Below, piece after piece: positions 1 to 6,156 of a stretch of DNA of 7,883 bases. Positions within the stretch are counted from its first letter, which is position 1; the number at the start of each line of letters is the position of its first letter. This stretch comes from Clostridiales bacterium (GTDB lineage Bacteria; Bacillota_A; Clostridia; Christensenellales; Aristaeellaceae). The stretch spans positions 1-7,883 of the forward strand of contig JAAYZL010000118.1 of the NCBI GenBank assembly GCA_012514855.1. The letters run 5' to 3'. The translations under genes were made by a program, and so were the position numbers. The notes under the pieces are model-generated. The model saw nothing but the letters and a program-made list of their open reading frames with translations. It was not told the DNA's origin and made no database searches.

Positions 1-1652
1 AGCTGCGCGAGCCCGAAGCGCTCGGCGTTTTCGACGACCATCACGCTCGCGTTCGGCACGTTGACGCCGACCTCGACGACGGTCGTGGAGACGAGCACGT
101 CCGTCCCGCCCGCGCGGAACTTATCGAGCGCCGCGTCCTTGTCCTTCGATTTCATGCGCCCGTGCACGAGCGACAGCCTAAGGTCGGGGAGCAGTTTTTT
201 CAATTCCTCGAACAGCTCCTCGGCGCTCTTGGCTTCGACGGCCTCGCTCTCGGAGACGAGCGGGCAGATCACGTACGCCTGCCGGCCCTTTTGGGCCTCC
301 CGCCGGACGAAGCCGTACATGTCGCGGCGCTTCTCCTCCGGCACGACGCGCGTCTTGATCGGCGTGCGGCCCGGCGGCAGCTCGTCGAGTATCGACAGGT
401 CGAGGTCGCCGTACAATATCAAGGAAAGCGTGCGCGGGATCGGCGTCGCGGACATCACGAGCACGTTCGGCCGCCCGCCCTTTTTGCCAAACACCGAGCG
501 CTGGCGCACGCCGAAGCGGTGCTGCTCGTCGGTTATGACGAGGCCGAGGTCGCTGTACTCGACCGTTTCCGTAATCAAGGCGTGCGTTCCGAACACCGCG
601 TCCCATTCGCCGGACGCGATCGCCGCGTGCGCGGCCGCGTGCTGTTTTTTCGAGAGCGACCCGGTCAGAAGCCCGACCTTCATGCCGAGCGGCTCGAACA
701 GCGCGCGCGCGCCCGCGAAATGCTGCTGCGCGAGCACCTCGGTCGGCGCCATCATCGCCGCCTGGCGGCCGGACTTCCACGAAAGGTAGATCACGCCGAA
801 CGCGACGGCCGTCTTGCCGCTGCCGACGTCGCCCTGCAAAAGCCTCGCCATCGGCGCGTCCCTGCGGAGGTCGCCCGCCATCTCATAGAGTACCCGCTTC
901 TGCGCGGCGGTCGCCGGAAAGCCGAGCAGCTTCCAGAAATTCCCAATTTCTTCGTCGGGGAAATCGAGCTTTACGCCCTTCTCCGCGCCGCCGCGAAGCA
1001 GCGACAGCGCGACCTGATAGAGCAGCAGTTCCTCGAACGCGAGCCTGCGCCGGGCGGCCTCGAGCGCCTCCGGGTTCAAGGGGAAGTGCGCGTTTCGCAT
1101 CGCGAAGTTGCGCTCGCACAGCGTGAACCGCTCGCGGAGCGTCTGCGGCAATTCGTCCGGCCACTGCCCGTCGTTGATCTTTAAAACCGCGCGCATCGCG
1201 TCGCGGAACGCCTTCGGGGGCACGCCCGCGACCGGGCGGTAGACGGGCACGATCGCGCGCTCCCGCTCGATCGCGGGGCACGTCATCTGCAGCGTCCCCC
1301 TTCGAAACTCAACCCGGCCGTAGAGCAGGAGCTCGCGGCCGGGCTGGAGCTGTTTTTTGAGCCAGGGCTGGTTGTACCAAGCGACCGGGATCGCGCCGGT
1401 TCCGTCGGAGACGTATACGCGCGTGATGAGCAGCCCCGCGGCGCGCTGTTCGGCGGCGTTTCCCTCGACTTTGGCGTACACCGCCGCCTCGTCCCCCGCG
1501 CGCAAGTTCGCGAGCGGCACGGGATGCGAGAGGTCCCGGTAGCCGGACGGGAGCCGGAGCACCATCTCGCGCGCGGTCCGTATCCCGGCGGCCTCGAGCG
1601 CCCTGATGCGGCTCGGCCCCAGGCCCGGAACGCGGGAAAGCTCGACGTCCAT
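1..1652 (-). CDS. recG: ATP-dependent DNA helicase RecG (C-terminus cut by window edge)
   Basis: RecG is a superfamily 2 helicase that remodels stalled replication forks and branch-migrates Holliday junctions. From the ATG at 1652-1650 I read 550 codons without a stop; the family is usually about 680 residues, so roughly 130 are missing beyond position 1. In order I see a helix-hairpin-helix-like N-terminus (VPGLGPSRI), an OB-fold wedge domain at about 50-150 (VSDGTGAIPVAWYNQPWL), Walker A GDVGSGKT at 274-281, the DEQH box at 375-378 followed by RFG, motif III SAT at 401-403 with PIPRTL, and VEVGVNVPNA plus ENAERFG near the visible end. Motif VI should lie just past the edge. The ATG shares its A with the yloV stop codon (TGATG), and GGTGG sits close upstream, so translation is probably coupled to yloV. 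Identification is very secure. Confidence 0.97.
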   Translation of the reverse strand, partial: MDVELSRVPGLGPSRIRALEAAGIRTAREMVLRLPSGYRDLSHPVPLANLRAGDEAAVYAKVEGNAAEQRAAGLLITRVYVSDGTGAIPVAWYNQPWLKKQLQPGRELLLYGRVEFRRGTLQMTCPAIERERAIVPVYRPVAGVPPKAFRDAMRAVLKINDGQWPDELPQTLRERFTLCERNFAMRNAHFPLNPEALEAARRRLAFEELLLYQVALSLLRGGAEKGVKLDFPDEEIGNFWKLLGFPATAAQKRVLYEMAGDLRRDAPMARLLQGDVGSGKTAVAFGVIYLSWKSGRQAAMMAPTEVLAQQHFAGARALFEPLGMKVGLLTGSLSKKQHAAAHAAIASGEWDAVFGTHALITETVEYSDLGLVITDEQHRFGVRQRSVFGKKGGRPNVLVMSATPIPRTLSLILYGDLDLSILDELPPGRTPIKTRVVPEEKRRDMYGFVRREAQKGRQAYVICPLVSESEAVEAKSAEELFEELKKLLPDLRLSLVHGRMKSKDKDAALDKFRAGGTDVLVSTTVVEVGVNVPNASVMVVENAERFGLAQ

Positions 1653-3298
1653 CACTCCACCGCGATCAGATAGTAGTACAGCGGCTGGCCCCCGGGCTGG
1701 AGGTCGACGTCGCACTGGTCGTACTTCTTCGAAAACTCGTCGGAGAGCTCGCGCGCCTCGTCCTCGGTCACGTCCTGGCCGTAGTAGACCGTGATCAGGC
1801 TCTTGTCGTCGGCGACCATCATCCCGGTCAGTTCGCACGCGACCTCGCGCACGTCGTGGCCGAGCACCTGCAGCTTGTTGTCGATCAGCCCCATGATGTC
1901 GCCGGCGCGAATCTCCTTGTCGTCGAACACGGTGTCGCGCACGGCGTAGGTGATCGAGGCGGTGTGCACGCTCTCGGCGGCCTCGGTCATCGCCGCGCGG
2001 TTTTCCTCGGCGGAGCGCTCCGGGTCGAACGCGAGCGCCGCGGAGATGCCCATCGGCACCGACTTCGTCGGCAGCACGACGACGTTGCGCTCGGTCAGTT
2101 CCGCCGCCTGCTGCGCGGCGAGTATGATGTTCGTGTTGTTCGGCAGCACGAACACGTTCTCGGCGCGCGTCTTTTCGATGGCTTCCAGCAGATCCTCGAT
2201 CGACGGGTTCATCGTCTGCCCGCCGTCGACGATCCTGTCGATGTTGAGCTCGGTGAAGATGTCGACGAGCCCGTCGCCCAGCGCGACCGCGACGATGCCG
2301 TAGGGCTTCTTCCGGTCGGCCTCCTCTTTTTCCTGCGCGGCCTGGCGCTCGCGGTGCTCCTCGAGCATGTTGTCGATCTTGATCGCGTCCAGTTCGCCCA
2401 GCTCCAGCGCGTACTGCAGCGCCTTGCCCGGCTCGTTCGTGTGCACGTGCACCTTGACGACGGACATGTCGGAGATCACGAGCACGCAGTCGCCGATGCG
2501 CTCGAGGCGCTTGCGGAGCCGGACGACCTCGCCGTCGCGCAAATCGGCGCGCGGGTGGGCGACGATGAACTCCGTGCAGTAGGCAAATGTAATCTCGCCG
2601 AGATTTTCGTGGTCGTCGATATAGTCGGAGGGCATCGCGGCGCGCTGGCGCTGCTCGGCCGCGGCCTCGGTCTCGACGGGCTCTCCGGAGAGCGCGGCGA
2701 ACATGCCGCGAAAGATGACGAGCAGCCCCATGCCGCCGGAATCGACGACGCCCGCCTGCTTGAGCACCGGGAGCATGTCCGGCGTTTTTTTCAGGATTGC
2801 CTCGCCGCTGGCGATGACCGTCCGGAACAGCTCGACGAGGTCCCCCATGCCGCGCCCGAGCCGCTCGGCGTCCTCCGCCATCACGCGCGACACGGTCAGG
2901 ATGGTTCCCTCCTTGGGCTTCATGACGGCCTTGTAGGCGGTGTCCGCCCCGGAGCGCAGCGCCTTGATGAGCAGGGCGCAGTCGATGTCCTCCGCGCCGT
3001 CCATCGCGCGCGCCCAGCCGCGCAGTATCTGGCTCAGGATGACGCCGGAGTTCCCGCGCGCGCCCTTCAAGGCACCGCGCGCGATCGCGTTGGCGATGTC
3101 CCCGACGCTCATCGCGGGCTTGAGCTGCATCTCCTTGACCGCGGAGGTGATCGTCTGCGACATGTTCGTGCCGGTGTCGCCGTCCGGCACGGGGAATACA
3201 TTCAGCGCGTCCACGCTCTCCCGGTTCCGGGTGAGCAGCGCCGCGCCGGATTGAAACATTTCCTTGAACAGCAGCCCGTCTATCTTATCATGCGCCAT
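1652..3298 (-). CDS. yloV: DAK2-domain fatty acid kinase subunit (YloV/FakA family)
   Basis: The product has 548 residues, the usual length for FakA/YloV. In characterised members it phosphorylates fatty acids held by a DegV-type FakB protein, feeding acyl-phosphate to PlsX/PlsY; no fakB is in this window. The N-terminal DhaL/DAK2 nucleotide domain (about 1-200) shows the Mg-ATP motif PVPDGDTGTNM at 36-46, ARGNSGVILSQ at 80-90 and DSGGMG at 186-191. The middle domain has Cys241 and a His284-x-His286 pair in VHVHTNEPG, matching the metal ligands reported for staphylococcal FakA. The C-terminal half is the DegV-like fold, with VLPNNTN and VLPTKSVPMG. An ATG nine codons upstream (3325) is in frame, but GGAGGA at 3308-3313 lies 9 nt before the ATG at 3298, so I chose the latter. 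It lies 39 bp after yloU and is directly fused by TGATG to recG. Confidence 0.95.
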   Translation of the reverse strand: MAHDKIDGLLFKEMFQSGAALLTRNRESVDALNVFPVPDGDTGTNMSQTITSAVKEMQLKPAMSVGDIANAIARGALKGARGNSGVILSQILRGWARAMDGAEDIDCALLIKALRSGADTAYKAVMKPKEGTILTVSRVMAEDAERLGRGMGDLVELFRTVIASGEAILKKTPDMLPVLKQAGVVDSGGMGLLVIFRGMFAALSGEPVETEAAAEQRQRAAMPSDYIDDHENLGEITFAYCTEFIVAHPRADLRDGEVVRLRKRLERIGDCVLVISDMSVVKVHVHTNEPGKALQYALELGELDAIKIDNMLEEHRERQAAQEKEEADRKKPYGIVAVALGDGLVDIFTELNIDRIVDGGQTMNPSIEDLLEAIEKTRAENVFVLPNNTNIILAAQQAAELTERNVVVLPTKSVPMGISAALAFDPERSAEENRAAMTEAAESVHTASITYAVRDTVFDDKEIRAGDIMGLIDNKLQVLGHDVREVACELTGMMVADDKSLITVYYGQDVTEDEARELSDEFSKKYDQCDVDLQPGGQPLYYYLIAVE

Positions 3299-3307
3299 GG
3301 CAAACCA

Positions 3308-3313
3308 TCCTCC
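3308..3313 (-). promoter_or_regulatory. Ribosome binding site deciding the yloV start
   Basis: GGAGGA on the minus strand lies 9 nt before the ATG at 3298-3296. It falls inside the reading frame if the upstream in-frame ATG at 3325 were used. This supports the shorter protein beginning MAHDKIDG. Confidence 0.75.
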
Positions 3314-3337
3314 ATCTTCCGGCATTGCGCGCTCGCG

Positions 3338-3688
3338 TCAGACGCGGATATCCTCCACGCATACGTTGACGCGACCGACGGTGATGCCGGTCAGGTGTTC
3401 CACCTTGTATTTGACGGTCTCTATGATGGACGCGGCGACGGCGCTGATCGAGATGCCGTACTCCACGATGATGAACAGGTCCACATCCACCTTTTCGCCG
3501 CTCTGCCGAATCTTGACGCCCCGGCCGAGGTTCTCGCGGCCCATCAGCTGTACGATTCCGTCGGTCGACCGCTTCGAGGCCATGCCGACGATTCCGTAGC
3601 AATCAAGCGCCGCGTAGCCCGCGACGCGCACGATCACCTCGTCGTTGACCGTCACGAGCCCCAGCTCCGTCTTGAACTTGCAATCCAT
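3338..3688 (-). CDS. yloU: Asp23/Gls24 (DUF322) family protein YloU
   Basis: This is a 116-residue Asp23/Gls24-family protein. Members are small cytosolic or membrane-associated envelope-stress proteins, and the yloU paralogue is almost always next to yloV/fakA; its biochemical role is unsettled. The family pattern is visible throughout: an N-terminal strand GLVTVNDEVI, the helix VAGYAALDCYGIVGM, a central GVKIRQ strand followed by DVDLFIIVEYG, and the C-terminal helix and strand ending TGITVGRVNVCVEDI. The frame is open for 35 codons upstream (to 3793), but that part overlaps the promoter and is not conserved-looking. GGGGGAGG at 3696-3703 sits 7 nt before the ATG at 3688, which fixes the start. 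It is the first gene of the yloU-yloV-recG unit. Confidence 0.92.
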   Translation of the reverse strand: MDCKFKTELGLVTVNDEVIVRVAGYAALDCYGIVGMASKRSTDGIVQLMGRENLGRGVKIRQSGEKVDVDLFIIVEYGISISAVAASIIETVKYKVEHLTGITVGRVNVCVEDIRV

Positions 3689-3695
3689 ATGATAA

Positions 3696-3703
3696 CCTCC
3701 CCC
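3696..3703 (-). promoter_or_regulatory. Ribosome binding site of yloU
   Basis: GGGGGAGG on the minus strand sits 7 nt upstream of the ATG at 3688-3686. It favours the 116-residue product over the 151-residue upstream extension. Confidence 0.8.
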
Positions 3704-3737
3704 GAAGGATTCGCCGAATTCCGCTCCCGCTCGCCTT

Positions 3738-3766
3738 AGTATAGCGGTTTTTCCCCAAACTTGCAA
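3738..3766 (-). promoter_or_regulatory. Sigma-A-type promoter of yloU-yloV-recG
   Basis: On the minus strand, TTGCAA (3761-3766) and TATACT (3738-3743) are separated by exactly 17 bp. Transcription would begin near 3731, giving a leader of about 40 nt before the yloU ATG. Matches are 4/6 for the -35 and 5/6 for the -10. Position upstream of the first gene of the unit supports the call; no operator-like repeat is evident. Confidence 0.7.
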
Positions 3767-3868
3767 GGGCAACGGCGTTAAACGCACAAGCAACCGGCGC
3801 TCGCGGCCATTTTTTTACAATTCCGGTTTCATTTTGCCCGGTTCACGAACTTTTACATGCCCAAACCC

Positions 3869-3897
3869 TTGTATTTTCCTCCCTGCGGTGCTATAAT
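3869..3897 (+). promoter_or_regulatory. Sigma-A-type promoter of rpmB
   Basis: A perfect TATAAT at 3892-3897 is preceded at 17 bp by TTGTAT (3869-3874), a weaker -35 box. A T-rich stretch lies upstream at about 3810-3865 and could act as an UP element (inference). Transcription would start near 3904, leaving a leader of about 40 nt. It diverges from the yloU promoter; about 100 bp separate the two. Confidence 0.7.
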
Positions 3898-3927
3898 CGT
3901 ACTGTTTTGAATGCCCGAATCGCCTTG

Positions 3928-3936
3928 AAGGAGGTG
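3928..3936 (+). promoter_or_regulatory. Strong ribosome binding site of rpmB
   Basis: AAGGAGGTG, a near-complete anti-16S match, sits 8 nt before the ATG at 3945. Its strength fits a ribosomal protein gene. Confidence 0.9.
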
Positions 3937-3944
3937 TAATTGAA

Positions 3945-4136
3945 ATGGGAAAATTCTGTGAGGTCTGCCAGAAGGGCGTGAAGTACGGCAACAACGTCAG
4001 CCACTCGAACCGGAAGACGCGCCGCACCTGGGCCCCGAACACGCAGAAAATCCGCGTGATCGTCGACGGCACGCCCCGGCGCATGTCCGTTTGTACGCGC
4101 TGCCTGCGCAGCAAAAAGGTGGAGCGCGCTCTGTGA
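3945..4136 (+). CDS. rpmB: 50S ribosomal protein L28 (zinc-binding form)
   Basis: This is a 63-residue L28 protein, a structural component of the large ribosomal subunit. It is basic and shows the family signatures NNVSHSNRKTRRTW and PNTQKIRV. Two CxxC pairs, Cys5/Cys8 and Cys50/Cys53, form the zinc ribbon of the C+ version of L28; zinc-independent paralogues lack these cysteines. The length is normal. It is the only plus-strand gene in the window. It carries its own promoter and strong ribosome binding site, diverges from yloU and ends 20 bp before a hairpin terminator, so it is likely a single-gene transcript. The same isolated, opposite-strand arrangement is seen for rpmB beside yloU in Bacillus. 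Confidence 0.98.
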   Translation: MGKFCEVCQKGVKYGNNVSHSNRKTRRTWAPNTQKIRVIVDGTPRRMSVCTRCLRSKKVERAL

Positions 4137-4156
4137 TAAAGGCAGGTTCCAAAAAG

Positions 4157-4187
4157 ATTCCGAAGGCAAAAGCCTCGGAATTTTTTT
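4157..4187 (+). terminator. Intrinsic terminator of rpmB, probably bidirectional
   Basis: ATTCCGAAGGC (4157-4167), a loop AAAA (4168-4171) and GCCTCGGAAT (4172-4181) form a 10-bp stem with one bulged A. It is followed on the plus strand by a run of seven T from 4181. Read on the minus strand the same stem is followed by C then TTTTT (4151-4155), so it can also end the leftward transcript from the 59-residue gene. It lies between the two convergent genes, 20 bp past the rpmB stop. Confidence 0.9.
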
Positions 4188-4208
4188 GGCGCTTCGCGGT
4201 ATGTAGGG

Positions 4209-4388
4209 TCAACTGAACCGCCACAGCAGGAATCCCACGCTGATCAGCAGGATCGCCAGCACGCTCGTCCACAGCCAGTACGGCACGCACAGCATCAAAA
4301 GCAGCACGCCGGCGAGCATCATCACGATGCCGACCGGCCTCGCGTACCGGTTTTTCCCCCGCCCCGAATTGTTTTTGCACCTGTTCAC
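4209..4388 (-). CDS. Small two-helix membrane protein of unknown function
   Basis: I do not recognise a named family. The frame encodes 59 residues from a GTG start. A basic, polar head (MNRCKNNSGRGKNRYARP, about 1-18) precedes two hydrophobic stretches at about 19-35 (VGIVMMLAGVLLLMLCV) and 42-55 (SVLAILLISVGFLL). A PYWLW turn lies between them and the tail is WRFS. This predicts a helical hairpin membrane protein with its basic end in the cytosol. GGGGGG at 4396-4401 lies 7 nt before the GTG and supports the start; there is no usable in-frame ATG before residue 23. It lies 52 bp after rpe and just before the terminator, so it is probably the last gene of the rpe unit. In Bacillus the corresponding position holds thiN and spoVM; this protein does not resemble either. 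Its existence as a gene is likely but unproven. Confidence 0.65.
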   Translation of the reverse strand: MNRCKNNSGRGKNRYARPVGIVMMLAGVLLLMLCVPYWLWTSVLAILLISVGFLLWRFS

Positions 4389-4440
4389 GCCATCGCCCCC
4401 CGTCTATCCTATGCGGATGGGCGGCGATGCGTTTCCCAAA

Positions 4441-5103
4441 TTACGCGTGAATTTCCCGCCAGTCGGCGCGGACGCGCTCGATGAACCGCTTCGCGTCCGG
4501 AGCGGCGAACAGCGCGCTGCCGGCGACGAGCACGTCCGCGCCCTCTTCCATCATCATGCGCGCGGTCTCGAGGTTCACGCCGCCGTCGACCTCGAGGAGC
4601 GCCCCCGAGCCCGCGCGGTCGAGCATCTCGCGCACCTCGCGGATCTTCGGGAGGCACTCCGGAATCATCTTCTGGCCGCCGAAGCCGGGGTTGACCGTCA
4701 TCACGAGCACGAGGTCGACGCTGGGGAGCAGGTAGCGCAGGCAGTCCGGCGCCGTCCCGGGGTTCAGCGCGATGCCGGCCATGCAGCCCGCCTCGCGGAT
4801 CGCCGCAAGCGTCCTGTGTGTGTGCCCGCCCGCCTCCGGGTGGATCGTGATGATCTTCGCGCCGGCGCGCGCGAAATCGGCGACGCAGGTGTGCGGGTGC
4901 TCGACCATCAGATGCGCGTCGACCGGCAGCGGCCCCTTCGCCGCCCACTCGAGGATCGCCGGCCCGAACGACAGGTTCGGCACGAACGTCCCGTCCATCA
5001 CGTCAAAATGCAGATAGTCCGCGCCCGCCGCGGCCATGCGCTCAATCTCGGCTCCCATCACGCGGAAATCCGCGGACAGAAGCGACGGCCCGATCTTAAC
5101 CAT
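4441..5103 (-). CDS. rpe: Ribulose-phosphate 3-epimerase
   Basis: Rpe interconverts D-ribulose 5-phosphate and D-xylulose 5-phosphate in the non-oxidative pentose phosphate pathway, in the cytosol. The product is 220 residues, the normal TIM-barrel length. Visible signatures are PSLLSADF at 6-13, LHFDVMDGTFVPN at 31-43, DAHLMVEHP at 62-70, VNPGFGGQ at 137-144, LEVDGGVN at 170-177 and the phosphate-binding GSALF at 195-199. The four metal and catalytic positions of the family correspond to His32, Asp34, His64 and Asp173, all present. The ATG overlaps the end of rsgA by 8 nt, and GGAGGG at 5110-5115 lies 6 nt upstream. The overlap implies co-transcription and coupled translation with rsgA. Confidence 0.97.
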   Translation of the reverse strand: MVKIGPSLLSADFRVMGAEIERMAAAGADYLHFDVMDGTFVPNLSFGPAILEWAAKGPLPVDAHLMVEHPHTCVADFARAGAKIITIHPEAGGHTHRTLAAIREAGCMAGIALNPGTAPDCLRYLLPSVDLVLVMTVNPGFGGQKMIPECLPKIREVREMLDRAGSGALLEVDGGVNLETARMMMEEGADVLVAGSALFAAPDAKRFIERVRADWREIHA

Positions 5104-5974
5104 AGCGATCCCTCCAACGTATCTTCATATCCTCCAGAAGCGCCCGATAGCGCTCGTAGCGGTTCTTGTCGATCTCGCCCTCGTCCGCCGCCCGGCGCGC
5201 GGCGCAGCGGGGCTCCGAATCGTGGTAGCAGGGCGAGAAGAAGCATTTTCCCTCGTGCGGCGCGAACTCCGGGTACGAGTCCTTGAGCAGCACCGGGTCG
5301 AGAAGCTCCGTCTCGAACAGGCTGAAGCCCGGCGTGTCGAGCGCCATGCCGCCGCCCGCGACCGGGATCAGGCTCACGTGGCGCGTCGTGTGCCGCCCGC
5401 GCTCGATCCGCTGCGACACGTCCCCGGTCTCGAGCGAAAATCCGTGCAGCGCGTTTAAGAGCGTCGACTTGCCCGCGCCCGACTGCCCGGCGAGCGCGTG
5501 CACCTTGCCGACGAGCGCCTCGCGGAGCCGTTCGACGCCCTCCCCCGAGCGCGCCGACACCGCGAAGGGCATGACCTCCGCGCCGCGGTACTGGCGCAAA
5601 ATCTCCTCCGCCGCCTCCGGGTTCAGGTCGCGCTTGTTGACGACCAAGATCGGGACGATCCCCCCGCGCCGCGCCGCGATCAGCAGCCTGTCGGCCATCA
5701 TGAGGTCGGGGCTCGGCGCCGCCGCCGCGACGACGACCACGACCGCGTCGATGTTCGCGACCGGCGGGCGGCGGAGCGCGCTCTCGCGCGGCAGCACGGC
5801 CTTCAGCCAGCCGTCCCCGCCGCCTGAGCCCGGCTCGAACTCGACGCGATCCCCCACCATCGGCGTAACGCGCGCCCGGCGGATCTTCGCCTGCGCGCGC
5901 AGTTCATGCGTATTTCCGCCCGCGTCGAGCACGTAGTAAAACCCGCCGACGCCCCTGGTCACGATTCCGCGCAA
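5096..5974 (-). CDS. rsgA: Ribosome small subunit-dependent GTPase RsgA (YloQ/YjeQ/CpgA)
   Basis: RsgA is a circularly permuted GTPase that checks late 30S subunit maturation. The product is 292 residues, typical for the family in Gram-positive bacteria. An N-terminal OB-fold (1 to about 70, VGDRVEF at 40-46) is followed by permuted GTPase motifs: G4 NKRD at 113-116, the SA of G5 at 140-141, G1 GQSGAGKST at 163-171, G2 RHTT at 194-197 and G3 DTPG at 213-216. The C-terminal zinc knuckle has Cys244, Cys249, His251 and Cys257 with the expected C-x4-C-x-H-x5-C spacing. The start is TTG at 5974-5972, supported by GGGGGA at 5981-5986 six nt upstream and by the MRGIV N-terminus typical of the family. 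It follows the structured prkC-rsgA gap and overlaps rpe by 8 nt. Confidence 0.96.
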   Translation of the reverse strand: MRGIVTRGVGGFYYVLDAGGNTHELRAQAKIRRARVTPMVGDRVEFEPGSGGGDGWLKAVLPRESALRRPPVANIDAVVVVVAAAAPSPDLMMADRLLIAARRGGIVPILVVNKRDLNPEAAEEILRQYRGAEVMPFAVSARSGEGVERLREALVGKVHALAGQSGAGKSTLLNALHGFSLETGDVSQRIERGRHTTRHVSLIPVAGGGMALDTPGFSLFETELLDPVLLKDSYPEFAPHEGKCFFSPCYHDSEPRCAARRAADEGEIDKNRYERYRALLEDMKIRWRDRYG

Positions 5975-5980
5975 AAAAGT

Positions 5981-5986
5981 TCCCCC
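5981..5986 (-). promoter_or_regulatory. Ribosome binding site for the TTG start of rsgA
   Basis: GGGGGA on the minus strand lies 6 nt before the TTG at 5974-5972. The ATG that touches this site (5989-5987) is in another frame and meets a stop after nine codons, so it is not the rsgA start. Confidence 0.7.
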
Positions 5987-6021
5987 ATAAAATATATCGT
6001 CGATGCTGCCGGCGTGGCAGG

Positions 6022-6143
6022 AAGGGGTGCAAGGCTAGGAGCCGAACCACGGGATGCCGGGAGCTTGCCGTGACGCAAGTGACCAAATCCCGCGGTTCGG
6101 CGACACCGCAAGCAAACCCGAAGGATTTGCGGTTGCGCCCCTT
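6022..6143 (-). other. Structured intergenic element between prkC and rsgA (possible RNA or dispersed repeat)
   Basis: This segment can close on itself. An outer stem pairs 6022-6032 with 6133-6143 (10 of 11 positions complementary). Inside it, arm A pairs 6041-6055 with 6087-6101 (15 positions, G-U at one position on the minus strand) and carries an inner 5-bp stem, 6064-6068 with 6075-6079, around a 6-nt loop. Arm B pairs 6112-6118 with 6123-6130 (one bulged base) and, read on the minus strand, is capped by a UUCG loop closed by C-G. The layout is a three-way junction. An additional small hairpin lies at 6006-6020. No U-run follows, so it is not an intrinsic terminator. I do not recognise a known riboswitch or ribozyme class. 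Strand is tentative and taken from the flanking genes and the UUCG loop. The alternative reading is a MITE-like element whose outer stem is its terminal inverted repeat. Confidence 0.5.
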
Positions 6144-6156
6144 ACCGCCGCGCCGT

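Noticed and set aside
162..1184. Plus-strand frame of 340 codons opposite recG, and minus-strand frames 178-780 and 883-1281
   Set aside because: All lie within the recG coding region in other frames. Their compositions are Arg/Ala-rich and show no motif, while the recG frame shows every helicase motif.
1856..3739. Long plus-strand open frame of 627 codons opposite yloV and yloU
   Set aside because: It is antisense to two clearly identified genes and reads as His/Arg/Ala/Leu-rich text, typical of the mirror frame of GC-rich coding DNA. It crosses both gene starts and a promoter and has no recognisable domain.
3797..3816. GC-rich stretch followed by seven T in the yloU-rpmB gap
   Set aside because: It looks like a terminator at first, but the stem is weak and there is no plus-strand gene upstream to end; the T-run is more likely part of the AT-richer promoter region.
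4189..4440. SpoVM-like peptide or thiN remnant expected here from Bacillus gene order
   Set aside because: I read the minus-strand frames and found no SpoVM-like KFYTIKLPK sequence and no thiamine pyrophosphokinase motifs; only the two-helix protein is supported.
4327..5286. Plus-strand frame of 319 codons opposite rpe
   Set aside because: It is a mirror of rpe and the rsgA 3' end. The minus-strand rpe frame has all catalytic residues.
5989..6019. Possible promoter just before rsgA (CTGCCA, 18 bp, TATATT on the minus strand)
   Set aside because: Transcription would start within the rsgA ribosome binding site, leaving no usable leader, and the -35 box is only 4/6.
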